Positions 9,060-17,573 of a stretch of DNA of 64,000 nucleotides are shown piece after piece. The position numbers were made by a program, and so were the translations under genes. The stretch's first letter is position 1, and every line of letters begins with the position of its first letter. The notes under the pieces were generated by a model. That model was not told where the DNA came from. It made no database searches and saw nothing but the letters and a program-made list of their open reading frames with translations. The DNA is from Bacillus oleivorans (lineage in GTDB: Bacteria; Bacillota; Bacilli; Bacillales; JC228): the NCBI RefSeq assembly GCF_900207585.1, contig NZ_OAOP01000007.1:160234-224233 (forward strand), read 5' to 3'.

Positions 9060-10352
9060 TTGAATGTAGCGAGTATACAAGCACCAGTTCAACTGTCACA
9101 GCATGCAGTTCATCATAGTGAATTTGGAAAAATAGAGGGATTTGCGACGTTTCTGCAAGCAGCCAAAGGACAAAGCTCGACCATACATAATGAACTTAGA
9201 AACGGCGAAACAATCTCTGATCAAGATGTAAAAGACTTACTAGCCTTGCTAACACTGGAAACGGGTTCAGACATAAATAGCCTCTCAGATTGGTTGAACG
9301 GTGAAGAGGATGCCATTCTTCAGCTTGATTCCCTAATGTTTGTAAAGGAAGAAGATATTCCATTTGAACTGTTTGCCTTCTTACAGAATGTTACTGCCAT
9401 GAATACTGAGGACTTGTTAAGCTTTTTAACAGAATACACAGGACAGGCAGGACAAATAGGTCAGATGGACATCAAGCAAGTGGCATCATTTGAAACCTGG
9501 GCACAAACAGCTGCTCAAATCGAATTAAGTATTTCAAAGGGAGAAGCCCCTAATGTGCTTAAAATTCTGGAAATGCTTAAAATGGTTGAACTAGCCGGAA
9601 GCCGTTTATCTCTTCCAGCAAAAGAAGCTGCAGCACTAGAACATTTACAGCAGTCGTTAGGCAAGATCCGGGAAAATTTAGAAATCTTTCTTAAACAGTC
9701 AAAAAAACAGCCGCTATTTGACCGGATTCTAGAAAGCTATCAGGCAATGAAAAACTCGGGGAATGAGCTAACGAGTGAAAAACTTACATTAAATGCTGTT
9801 GCGAATGAAAAGCTCGCTGCAAACTCAGGATTGAATGAAAGCTCTGTTAAAGCATTCGAAGGGAATTTGTCCTTTTTGACGCAAATCAAACAGCCAATTG
9901 TTACCAATAGTCAAACGAATACAAAGCCAGTTTCCTTTGAGCAATTCACAGAAATGCTCACAAAGATGATACAAAAAAGCAGTTTCTCTCATTTAGAGGG
10001 AACACAAAAGCTGTTGGTTAAATTGCATCCGGAACATCTTGGAACGCTAAGAATCGAACTGGTAAGACAAGATGGAATAATTACAGCAAAGCTTTTAACG
10101 TCGACTCAGGCAGCAAAGGAACTAATAGAATCCCAGCTTCAAGGATTTAGAAATGCAATGGGACAAGCTGTTCAAATCGATAAGATCGAGGTTATAGAGA
10201 ATTACACACAACCGCAAGAACGTTCTTTCTATAACAAGGAACAAGAACACAAGCAGCAATCAGGACAACAGCAAAACAAACATAAAAATAACAGCCAGTC
10301 TGAAAATGAACAGATTCAGTTTCAAGATGTGTTATTTGAATTAATAGTGTAG
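9060..10352 (+). CDS. fliK: Flagellar hook-length control protein FliK
   Basis: 430 aa. FliK measures the hook and switches export specificity through FlhB. The conserved C-terminal domain is visible near residues 285-385 (HLEGTQKLLVKLHPEHLGTLRIELVRQDGIITAKLLT). The N-terminal part is variable and the tail is Q/N-rich (KEQEHKQQSGQQQNKHKNNSQ). A near-perfect site AAAGGAGGTGA supports the TTG at 9060. Lies between ylxF and flgD as expected. Confidence 0.95.
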   Translation: MNVASIQAPVQLSQHAVHHSEFGKIEGFATFLQAAKGQSSTIHNELRNGETISDQDVKDLLALLTLETGSDINSLSDWLNGEEDAILQLDSLMFVKEEDIPFELFAFLQNVTAMNTEDLLSFLTEYTGQAGQIGQMDIKQVASFETWAQTAAQIELSISKGEAPNVLKILEMLKMVELAGSRLSLPAKEAAALEHLQQSLGKIRENLEIFLKQSKKQPLFDRILESYQAMKNSGNELTSEKLTLNAVANEKLAANSGLNESSVKAFEGNLSFLTQIKQPIVTNSQTNTKPVSFEQFTEMLTKMIQKSSFSHLEGTQKLLVKLHPEHLGTLRIELVRQDGIITAKLLTSTQAAKELIESQLQGFRNAMGQAVQIDKIEVIENYTQPQERSFYNKEQEHKQQSGQQQNKHKNNSQSENEQIQFQDVLFELIV

Positions 10353-10364
10353 GCGGGTGATAGG

Positions 10365-11000
10365 ATGACAAACACGATTCATCCCTCTTTACTTTTATCT
10401 TCGGTTCAGTCGGAAAGAGAAGTGAAAGATGGAAGCAGTCTTGGCAAGGACGAGTTTTTACAGATTTTAATCACACAGCTTCAGAATCAAGACCCTACGA
10501 ATCCGATGCAAGACAGGGAATTTATCGCGCAGATGGCGACGTTTTCGAGCCTGGAGCAAATGATGAATCTTTCCGAGTCGTTTGACAAATTTGTTCAGCA
10601 GGAGCTCACGTCTTCTCTATTAAACTATCAGCAGTTAATTGGGAAGGATGTTTCCTATGTGCAAATCTTGGAAGGCAAAGAAGGACTAGAAGTTGTAGAG
10701 GGAAAGGGTAAGGTACTAGGCATTGAATTCATTGAAGGACAAATTTTATTGAATCTGGAAGATGGTACGACGATTACCCCTGGTGATTTAACGGAGATTA
10801 ATCAATTCTCAACTCCACAGTCCATTGTAGATGCGAGCCATATGATTGGTCTAACTGTAACTTGGCTTGATGAAGCTGGTACTGAAATAACATCTTTGAT
10901 TGAAGCGGTTTCTTATAAAAACGGCGAGCTCAAATTTTTGACTGCGGATGAAAAAAGTATCACACAAGATCAAATAGTAAAAGTGCTGCAGGGAGAATGA
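10365..11000 (+). CDS. flgD: Flagellar hook assembly (hook cap) protein FlgD
   Basis: 211 aa. FlgD caps the growing hook and is needed for FlgE polymerisation. The N-terminal signature is clear: LGKDEFLQILITQLQNQDPTNPMQDREFIAQMATFSSLEQM (residues ~26-66). The C-terminal region is longer than the ~140-aa B. subtilis protein as I recall it, adding a beta-rich segment. ATG 10365 follows GGCGGGTGATAGG. Confidence 0.95.
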   Translation: MTNTIHPSLLLSSVQSEREVKDGSSLGKDEFLQILITQLQNQDPTNPMQDREFIAQMATFSSLEQMMNLSESFDKFVQQELTSSLLNYQQLIGKDVSYVQILEGKEGLEVVEGKGKVLGIEFIEGQILLNLEDGTTITPGDLTEINQFSTPQSIVDASHMIGLTVTWLDEAGTEITSLIEAVSYKNGELKFLTADEKSITQDQIVKVLQGE

Positions 11001-11006
11001 GAAAAG

Positions 11007-11393
11007 ATGAAACCAATTTATGTTTCTAATTTTCCTAAGCTGCCAATAGTTCAAACCAGTAAAACTCAACCGCAGCCAAGCCAAGCACAAGGAAGCTCAT
11101 TTTCCAATCATTTAAAAGAGGCTATTCAGCAGCAATCAGGCTTAAAAGCCAGTAAGCATGCAATGGAACGAATGAATGAGAGAGGGATTCAGCTCGATGA
11201 ATCAAGCTGGTCCAAATTGCAAAGTAAAGTGCTAGAAGCAAAACAGATGGGATTGAAAGAATCCCTGGTGTTAATGAAAGATTCAGCTTTTATCGTGAGT
11301 GCCAACAACGAAACGATTATTACAGCAATGTCACGGAAGGAAGCTAATGAACAGATCTTTACAAATATCACGGGAACTATTGTATTGGAATAA
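11007..11393 (+). CDS. Conserved flagellar operon protein (TIGR02530-type)
   Basis: 128 aa soluble protein of unknown role found next to flgD/flgE in many Firmicutes flagellar operons. The characteristic stretch is LKASKHAMERMNERGIQLDESSWSKLQSKV, followed by a beta-rich end (ALIV-type SAFIVSANNETIITAMSRKEANEQIFTNITG). Six bases separate it from flgD. The family name is from memory. The operon position suggests a hook or rod assembly accessory, but no function should be inferred from this sequence alone. Confidence 0.82.
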   Translation: MKPIYVSNFPKLPIVQTSKTQPQPSQAQGSSFSNHLKEAIQQQSGLKASKHAMERMNERGIQLDESSWSKLQSKVLEAKQMGLKESLVLMKDSAFIVSANNETIITAMSRKEANEQIFTNITGTIVLE

Positions 11394-11475
11394 GCCTGGA
11401 CCAATAACGGAGGGCTTAAAGCTGCCGACTGACAGAAGCAGCTAATTGAATAATTTCTAGAGAGGAGAATGAAGA

Positions 11476-12657
11476 ATGCTTCGTTCGATGTATTCAGGAA
11501 TAAGCGGATTAAAGAACTTTCAAACCAAGCTTGATGTAATTGGAAATAACATTGCCAACGTAAACACATATGGCTTCAAAAAAGGAAGAGTCACCTTTAA
11601 AGACACAATGAACCAAACGATGGCAGGTGCTACGGCTGCCCAAGGAAATATGGGGGGTAAAAACCCGATGCAGGTTGGTCTGGGAGCAACATTAAGTTCA
11701 ATTGACACGATTGATACCCAAGGAAGCTTGCAAACGACTGGCAGATCGCTGGATTTAGCGATTAACGGTGACGGTTACTTTGTTGTCGCACAAGGAGAAT
11801 CATTGTTCTACACTCGTGCAGGGAACTTTTATCTGGATGATGAAGGAACGCTTGTTACGGCTGATGGATATAAAGTGCAATCCTATCAAAATGGTGTGTT
11901 AAACGACATTATGATCAACGTGAATGCGGCGCTTCCGGCAAGGCAAACAACTGAGATTGTATTAGCGGGTAACTTACCAAATGATGCTGTTGGAACACAA
12001 AGTATTTCGCAACAAATAAAAATTATTGATTCACTCGGCCAATCTCACACCATTGATGTTGAAATAGCTCCTAATGCAACTCAAGGGGACTGGGATATTA
12101 CATTTACTAATAACCAACTTGGTTCTAGTTCTACTCCTACTACTGTTAGATTTCAAGCAGGAGATCCGACTACAGTCACTATTCCACTAGATACTAACAA
12201 CGATGGAAATGCAGAGTCTGTTACGTTTGCATTAGATATTAGTGGTCTAACCAACAATCCAGGCTCCATCACAGCAATGGCAACAGCAGACGGTAATACG
12301 GCTGGAGCTTTAGAAAGCTATAACATTGGCGGATACGGTGAAATTAACGGAGTATACTCCAATGGACTCGTTGTAAATCTTGGTCAATTAGCATTAGCTA
12401 AATTCAGTAACCCTTCAGGTTTGGAGAAGGCTGGAAATAATCTTTACCGTGAAAGTGTTAACTCCGGCCGGCCAAATAATGGCGTACCTGGCGAGGGATT
12501 CGGGTCGATTGCATCCAGTTCACTTGAAATGTCAAATGTGGATCTTTCGGAAGAGTTTACGGAAATGATCGTTGCGCAACGCGGATTCCAGGCTAACACA
12601 CGAATTATTACAACTTCGGATGAGATCCTCCAAGAACTCGTAAACTTAAAACGGTAG
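11476..12657 (+). CDS. flgE: Flagellar hook protein FlgE
   Basis: 393 aa. The N-terminal block MLRSMYSGISGLKNFQTKLDVIGNNIANVNTYGFKK and the C-terminal block (SSLEMSNVDLSEEFTEMIVAQRGFQANTRIITTSDEILQELVNL) are the axial D0/D1 parts shared with rod and hook proteins. It forms the universal-joint hook outside the cell. The B. subtilis protein is, as I recall, ~264 aa. The extra ~130 residues lie in the middle (roughly 145-280), T/N/D-rich with DTNNDGNAE, and look like a surface-exposed hook domain. Good ribosome binding site AGAGGAGAATG before ATG 11476. Confidence 0.96.
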   Translation: MLRSMYSGISGLKNFQTKLDVIGNNIANVNTYGFKKGRVTFKDTMNQTMAGATAAQGNMGGKNPMQVGLGATLSSIDTIDTQGSLQTTGRSLDLAINGDGYFVVAQGESLFYTRAGNFYLDDEGTLVTADGYKVQSYQNGVLNDIMINVNAALPARQTTEIVLAGNLPNDAVGTQSISQQIKIIDSLGQSHTIDVEIAPNATQGDWDITFTNNQLGSSSTPTTVRFQAGDPTTVTIPLDTNNDGNAESVTFALDISGLTNNPGSITAMATADGNTAGALESYNIGGYGEINGVYSNGLVVNLGQLALAKFSNPSGLEKAGNNLYRESVNSGRPNNGVPGEGFGSIASSSLEMSNVDLSEEFTEMIVAQRGFQANTRIITTSDEILQELVNLKR

Positions 12658-12658
12658 T

Positions 12659-12698
12659 AAAGGAGGGAGGAGGCCGGTCCTTTCATAACCCGGCCTCC
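12659..12698 (+). promoter_or_regulatory. Ribosome binding site and hairpin ahead of swrD
   Basis: A strong Shine-Dalgarno AAAGGAGG (12659-12666) lies 40 nt before the GTG of swrD, with no site closer. Between them GGAGGCCGG (12669-12677) pairs perfectly with CCGGCCTCC (12690-12698). Folding this 9-bp hairpin would leave ~10 unpaired bases between the site and the GTG. No T-run follows, so it is not a terminator. Confidence 0.65.
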
Positions 12699-12706
12699 GC
12701 TTAATC

Positions 12707-12928
12707 GTGATAACACTGACAAAACTAAATGGAAAAGAATTTTCTCTTCATGCTGTGTATATTGAGACGATTGAAGCTTTTCCGGATTGTACCATTACCC
12801 TGACAAATGGAAAGAAATTTGTAGTTAAAGAGTCTGTTGAAGAAGTTGAGAAACGCATCGAAGCCTTTTATATGAGGGTAGGCTTATTCCGTGTAATGGC
12901 ACAAGGAGGGGAGCTTCATGAACAATAA
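12707..12928 (+). CDS. swrD: Swarming motility protein SwrD (FlbD family)
   Basis: 73 aa. The pattern ITLTKLNGKEFSLHAVYIETIEAFPDCTITLTNGKKFVVKESVEEV is typical of the FlbD/SwrD family. In B. subtilis, SwrD raises flagellar torque for swarming. GTG 12707 gives the family's normal N-terminus, although its ribosome binding site is unusually distant (see the hairpin entry). Overlaps the start of fliL. Confidence 0.92.
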   Translation: MITLTKLNGKEFSLHAVYIETIEAFPDCTITLTNGKKFVVKESVEEVEKRIEAFYMRVGLFRVMAQGGELHEQ

Positions 12929-13349
12929 ATTGTTAACTACGTTATTTGCACTTCTATTAGCTGTCGTTTTAGTAGGAGCAGGTGCTCTGTTAGTCCTATT
13001 AAAGTTTGATAGAGAAGGAGAGGCTGAGTCGAAAGCCGCATCCATTGATGAAGTGCTGGAAGCATCTGTTGACATCCCAGAAATTACAACCAATCTGTTA
13101 AGCGGGGATTTCATCCGAATCGCTTTTAAAATCCAAACAGACAGTACAGAAACAAAAGAAGAGTTAGAGAAACGATCTTTTCAGGTTAATAACTTAATTA
13201 TTAAAAAGCTTGCCAATATGGAGGCTGCCGATTTTCAAGGGAGTCAAGGAAAAATTGACTTAGAAGATTCCCTTAAGTCAGAAATTAATGACCTTTTAAC
13301 AAAAGGTGAAATTGTGCAGGTGTATATAACCTCTAGTGTTCTCCAATAG
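12918..13349 (+). CDS. fliL: Flagellar basal-body associated protein FliL
   Basis: 143 aa with one N-terminal transmembrane helix (about residues 5-27, LLTTLFALLLAVVLVGAGALLVLL) and an extracellular FliL domain. The family is associated with the stator and needed for normal motor output. Start ATG 12918 after AAGGAGGGGAG, inside the end of swrD, so the two are probably translationally coupled. Confidence 0.95.
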   Translation: MNNKLLTTLFALLLAVVLVGAGALLVLLKFDREGEAESKAASIDEVLEASVDIPEITTNLLSGDFIRIAFKIQTDSTETKEELEKRSFQVNNLIIKKLANMEAADFQGSQGKIDLEDSLKSEINDLLTKGEIVQVYITSSVLQ

Positions 13350-13378
13350 AAGAAGCAAGGCAGTATGGGGGTGAAGAG

Positions 13379-14377
13379 ATGTCAAGTGAAATACTTTCCC
13401 AAAATGAAATAGACGCCCTCCTCTCAGCATTATCTACAGGCGAAATGGATGCAGATGAGCTGAAAAAGGAGCAAGCTGAGAAAAAGGTAAGGGTTTATGA
13501 TTTTAAAAGGGCGTTACGGTTTTCTAAAGACCAAATCAGAAGTTTAACACGGGTTCATGAAAACTTTGCACGTCTGCTTACGACCTTTTTTTCGGCACAA
13601 CTTAGAACTTACGTCCAAATTTCGGTAGCTTCTGCGGACCAAATTCCCTATGAGGAATTTATTCGATCCATCCCCAAAATGACGATTCTAAATGTGTACG
13701 AAGTACCGCCTCTTGATGGGCGGATCATTATGGAAATCAATCCAAATGTTGCGTATGCGATGGTAGATCGTGTGCTTGGCGGAAAAGGAATAAGCTTGAA
13801 CAAGGTAGACACCTTAACTGAAATTGAAACAAGGATCATGAAGAATTTATTTGAAAGAGCGATCGAAAACTTGGCAGAGGCCTGGTCAACCATTACCGAA
13901 ATTGATCCGATTTTGTCTGATTTTGAGGTAAATCCTCAGTTTTTACAGATGGTATCACCGAATGAGACCGTTGTGGTTATTTCGCTTAACACGGTCATTG
14001 GCGAGTCAAGCGGCATGATTAATATTTGTATTCCGCACGTTGTACTTGAACCGATCATCCCAAAGTTATCTGTTCACTATTGGATGCAAACCGCAAAAAA
14101 GGAAATGCAGCCTGAGGATCTTCAATCGCTTGAAAAAAACATCAGAAAAACGGAAGTTCCGATTGCGGCCATATTAGGTTCTGCTGACATATCGATTGAG
14201 GATTTTCTTTCTTTAGATATAGGTGATGTCATTCAATTAAACCAGAAAATCGACGAACCCTTGCAAGTTATTGTGGAAGGAATTCCAAAGTTTATTGCAC
14301 AGCCAGGCAATTATCATCAAAAAATAGCAGTCCAAATTTTAGACACCTACAAAGGGGGAGATGAAGATGATGAGTGA
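13379..14377 (+). CDS. fliM: Flagellar motor switch protein FliM
   Basis: 332 aa, normal length. N-terminal CheY-P binding motif ILSQNEIDALLSAL (residues 4-17), central CheC-like domain, and C-terminal FliN-like domain (PIAAILGSADISIEDFLSLDIGDVIQL). It is the C-ring subunit where CheY-P acts. Followed by fliY with overlap. Confidence 0.98.
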   Translation: MSSEILSQNEIDALLSALSTGEMDADELKKEQAEKKVRVYDFKRALRFSKDQIRSLTRVHENFARLLTTFFSAQLRTYVQISVASADQIPYEEFIRSIPKMTILNVYEVPPLDGRIIMEINPNVAYAMVDRVLGGKGISLNKVDTLTEIETRIMKNLFERAIENLAEAWSTITEIDPILSDFEVNPQFLQMVSPNETVVVISLNTVIGESSGMINICIPHVVLEPIIPKLSVHYWMQTAKKEMQPEDLQSLEKNIRKTEVPIAAILGSADISIEDFLSLDIGDVIQLNQKIDEPLQVIVEGIPKFIAQPGNYHQKIAVQILDTYKGGDEDDE

Positions 14378-15530
14378 TGGCATGCTCTCTCAAGACGAAA
14401 TCGATGCTTTGTTAAAAGGATCGAACTTAAATGACACAGATGAATCCGCAGATCCTGTTCTTGATGTGAAGGATTATTTTAATGACATGGAACTAGATGC
14501 CTTAGGAGAAATTGGAAATATATCCTTCGGAAGTTCTGCTACTGCTCTATCCACTCTCTTAAATCAGAAGGTAGAGATTACAACTCCTTCTGTGAGTTTA
14601 GTAGAGAAACGGAAATTATCTGAAGAATTCCCTCATCCTTATGTGGCGATAGAAGTTCAATATACGGATGGATTTTCAGGATCTAACCTGCTTGTGATCA
14701 GGCAAAATGATGCAGCTATTATCGCTGACCTGATGCTGGGAGGCGAGGGCAAGCCTGAAAATACGGACTTAGGGGAAATTCAGGTAAGTGCCGTTCAAGA
14801 AGCGATGAATCAGATGATGGGGTCTGCTGCGACATCGATGTCGACGATTTTTAATAAAAGAATTGATATCTCTCCTCCGGTCGTTGAATTGTTGGATGTT
14901 CCGCAAGGGGAAGGGACAGAGAAAATCCCAAATGATAACTACATTGTTAAGGTATCCTTCCGTTTAACCATTGGGACGTTAATTGACTCCAATATTATGC
15001 AGTTACTGCCAATTGAGTTTGCAAAATCAATGACAGAAGAGCTATTGAATCCACCAGCGGGAAATATTAGTGAGCATGAGTTTGCAAAAGAGCAAAGTGA
15101 TGAAATTTTGCAGGAGGTGGTCCAATCGGTGGAACCACAATCTCAACCTATTCAAGATTCCTTGTCTGGTAATCAAGCAAATCAGTCAAGTAAGCAGGGA
15201 GCACTTGAGAAAAATGTGCAGCCGGCAGTATTTACTAGTTTTGAAGAGTTTAAGCCTGCGCAAACCGAAACAAAAAACTTAAATATGCTGCTTGATATCC
15301 CTTTACAAGTTACGGTTGAATTAGGACGGACGAAACGGTCTGTTAGAGAAATATTGGAGCTTTCATCAGGGTCCATTTTAGAATTAGACAAGCTTGCTGG
15401 AGAACCAATCGACATTCTGATTAATAACCGTTTAATTGCACAAGGAGAAGTTGTTGTCATTGATGAAAATTTTGGAGTTCGCGTAACGGATATCCTTAGT
15501 CAAAGCGACCGATTAAAAAAATTACGATAA
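14370..15530 (+). CDS. fliY: Flagellar motor switch phosphatase FliY
   Basis: About 386 aa. It combines a FliM-like N-terminal peptide (LSQDEIDALLKG), a CheC-type phosphatase domain with two E-x3-N helices (DALGEIGNISFGSSATALS and QEAMNQMMGSAATSM), a Q/S-rich linker around residues 230-290, and a C-terminal FliN domain (LDIPLQVTVELGRTKRSVREILEL). It dephosphorylates CheY-P at the switch. ATG 14370 matches the usual MxxxxLSQDEID start. ATG 14361 is too close to the GGGGGAG site. Overlaps fliM. Confidence 0.96.
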   Translation: MSDGMLSQDEIDALLKGSNLNDTDESADPVLDVKDYFNDMELDALGEIGNISFGSSATALSTLLNQKVEITTPSVSLVEKRKLSEEFPHPYVAIEVQYTDGFSGSNLLVIRQNDAAIIADLMLGGEGKPENTDLGEIQVSAVQEAMNQMMGSAATSMSTIFNKRIDISPPVVELLDVPQGEGTEKIPNDNYIVKVSFRLTIGTLIDSNIMQLLPIEFAKSMTEELLNPPAGNISEHEFAKEQSDEILQEVVQSVEPQSQPIQDSLSGNQANQSSKQGALEKNVQPAVFTSFEEFKPAQTETKNLNMLLDIPLQVTVELGRTKRSVREILELSSGSILELDKLAGEPIDILINNRLIAQGEVVVIDENFGVRVTDILSQSDRLKKLR

Positions 15531-15563
15531 TACTATACAGACCAAGCTTAGGAGGTTACGAAT

Positions 15564-15926
15564 ATGGGACAAAAAATTTTAGTAGTGGATGATGCAGCAT
15601 TTATGCGAATGATGATTAAAGATATATTAACGAAAAATGGGTTCGATGTAGTAGCTGAAGCAGAAAATGGAGCGCAAGCCGTGGAAAAATTCAAGGAACA
15701 TCATCCTGACTTAGTGACAATGGATATTACAATGCCGGAGTTGGATGGGATTTCTGCGTTAAAAGAAATTAAGAAGCTAAATAGTGATGCAAAAGTTATT
15801 ATGTGTTCAGCGATGGGTCAGCAAGCCATGGTAATCGATGCAATCCAGGCAGGAGCTAAAGACTTTATTGTAAAACCTTTTCAAGCCGATCGGGTGATAG
15901 AGGCCATCAGAAAAACCCTGGGATAA
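15564..15926 (+). CDS. cheY: Chemotaxis response regulator CheY
   Basis: 120-aa single receiver domain. Acidic pocket D9/D10, phosphoacceptor D54 (VTMDITMPELDG), the switch Ser in MCSAMG and K in IVKPF are all present. Phosphorylated by CheA; CheY-P binds FliM/FliY. AGGAGG precedes ATG 15564. The DNA-binding domain of larger regulators is absent. Confidence 0.98.
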   Translation: MGQKILVVDDAAFMRMMIKDILTKNGFDVVAEAENGAQAVEKFKEHHPDLVTMDITMPELDGISALKEIKKLNSDAKVIMCSAMGQQAMVIDAIQAGAKDFIVKPFQADRVIEAIRKTLG

Positions 15927-15984
15927 TGAGCCGAGCGTTTATGGTTGAAGAGTTTCAAGGTTTTCAAGAAAGGAAGGTGCAGCA

Positions 15985-16626
15985 ATGAAAAAACGGAGAC
16001 AGGTCATTTTCTTATTTTTTATACTATTCTTTTTGGGTGTCCTTCCTTTCCAAACGGTTTCAACTGTTAAGGCTGATACAACGAGTGTTAAAGAATGGCT
16101 TGAGAATCCAGAACAATCTGAATCTCCTTCCCAAACTTCAACAGAAGAGGGGGCTCCCCCTGCTCAGGTAGGCATATCGATTCTTGATGTGATTAAAATG
16201 ATTTTTTCTACTGTTTTGGTTATTACTCTTCTCTTGTTTGTCCTAAAGTGGGTGCAAAAAAAGGGCAGAAACTTCGCGAACCATGGGGTCATCGAAAACT
16301 TAGGGGGGACGACACTAGGGAATCAAAAAAGCATTCAGCTTGTAAAAATTGGAAATAGAGTTTACATAGTTGGGGTAGGAGAGACAGTCACTCTATTAAA
16401 AGAAATTGAAGATGAAGAAGAAATAAGAGAACTTTTTGAATCCCAGCAGAATCAGCCCAAGGAGTCTGTAAAGGGATGGAGTGAGTTGTTCATTGGAAAA
16501 AAAGACACCAAGCAAGATAGCCGTTTTTTGGATTCATTAAAAAACGAGCTTTTAAAGGTGAAACAGGATCGTAAAAAAGTAATCGATGAGTGGAAGGGAA
16601 AAAGGGGTCAAGACCATCATGAATGA
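15985..16626 (+). CDS. fliO: Flagellar biosynthesis protein FliO (FliZ)
   Basis: 213 aa. An N-terminal signal-like hydrophobic stretch (about 7-29), a short acidic extracellular part, one transmembrane helix (about 68-88) and a cytoplasmic FliO domain with NRVYIVGVGETVTLLKEI. FliO helps the FliP export-gate complex form. Called FliZ in B. subtilis. Overlaps the start of fliP by 8 bases. Confidence 0.93.
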   Translation: MKKRRQVIFLFFILFFLGVLPFQTVSTVKADTTSVKEWLENPEQSESPSQTSTEEGAPPAQVGISILDVIKMIFSTVLVITLLLFVLKWVQKKGRNFANHGVIENLGGTTLGNQKSIQLVKIGNRVYIVGVGETVTLLKEIEDEEEIRELFESQQNQPKESVKGWSELFIGKKDTKQDSRFLDSLKNELLKVKQDRKKVIDEWKGKRGQDHHE

Positions 16627-17284
16627 ATTTATGGAATTTTTTAATACCAGTGATCCGGCGAATGTTTCCACATCGGTCAAGCTCTTACTTTTACTAACCG
16701 TTTTATCTTTGGCGCCCAGTATCTTAATCTTAATGACTTGTTTTACAAGAATTGTCATCGTCTTGGGTTTTGTTCGGACAGGCTTAGCTACACAGCAAAT
16801 GCCTCCCACTCAAGTCATAATTGGACTGGCATTGTTTTTAACTTTTTTCGTCATGGCGCCTACCTTCCAAGAGGTAAATGAAGAGGCATTAACTCCTCTT
16901 TTTAATGAAGAAATTAATCTTGAAGAGGCATATGAGCGGGCAGTGCTTCCGCTGAAGGAATTTATGAGTGCTCATACTAGACAAAAGGATTTGGCTTTGT
17001 TTATGAATTATGGCCAGTATCCTGCACCAGAATCAATTGAGGATATCCCATTAACAGCTCTAGTCCCGGCATTTGCCATCAGTGAAATTAAGACAGCTTT
17101 CCAAATTGGATTTATGATATTCATTCCGTTTCTAGTCATCGATATGATCGTGGCAAGTGTACTAATGTCGATGGGGATGATGATGCTTCCGCCGGTTATG
17201 ATTTCCTTGCCATTTAAAATTTTATTGTTTGTGTTAGTGGATGGCTGGTATTTGGTGGTCGAGTCTTTACTTCAAAGTTTTTAA
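16619..17284 (+). CDS. fliP: Flagellar export gate protein FliP
   Basis: 221 aa. The family block LLTVLSLAPSILILMTCFTRIVIVLGFVRTGL and the C-terminal IPFLVIDMIVASVLMSMGMMMLPPVMISLPFKILLFVLVDGW are unmistakable. It has four membrane segments and forms the core export pore with FliQ and FliR. ATG 16619 (MNEFMEFF) matches the expected N-terminus; the longer GTG frame from 16586 is rejected. Confidence 0.98.
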   Translation: MNEFMEFFNTSDPANVSTSVKLLLLLTVLSLAPSILILMTCFTRIVIVLGFVRTGLATQQMPPTQVIIGLALFLTFFVMAPTFQEVNEEALTPLFNEEINLEEAYERAVLPLKEFMSAHTRQKDLALFMNYGQYPAPESIEDIPLTALVPAFAISEIKTAFQIGFMIFIPFLVIDMIVASVLMSMGMMMLPPVMISLPFKILLFVLVDGWYLVVESLLQSF

Positions 17285-17299
17285 AGAAGGTGAATAGGT

Positions 17300-17569
17300 A
17301 TGTCCCAAGAACAAGTCATTTATATTGCAGAACAAGGGATCTGGGCCGTCCTTTTAGTATCAGGACCATTACTGTTATTAGCCCTCGTGGTTGGACTAGT
17401 GGTCAGTATTTTTCAGGCAACCACACAAATCCAAGAGCAAACCTTAGCCTTTATCCCGAAAATTGTAGCTGTCCTTTTAGGAATTGTATTTTTTGGTCCC
17501 TGGATGCTCGGACAAATGCTGACGTATGCTCAAGGTGTATGGTCTAATCTATTGACATTTGTAGGATAA
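17300..17569 (+). CDS. fliQ: Flagellar export gate protein FliQ
   Basis: 89 aa with two transmembrane helices and the conserved GLVVSIFQATTQIQEQTLAFIPKIVAV loop. Part of the FliPQR pore. ATG 17300 follows AGAAGGTGAATAGG. A second open frame at 17290-17547 is a shadow. Confidence 0.97.
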   Translation: MSQEQVIYIAEQGIWAVLLVSGPLLLLALVVGLVVSIFQATTQIQEQTLAFIPKIVAVLLGIVFFGPWMLGQMLTYAQGVWSNLLTFVG

Positions 17570-17573
17570 GAGG

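Noticed and set aside
17290..17547. 85-aa alternative frame over fliQ
   Set aside because: FliQ in the other frame is a full-length family match with a good ribosome binding site.
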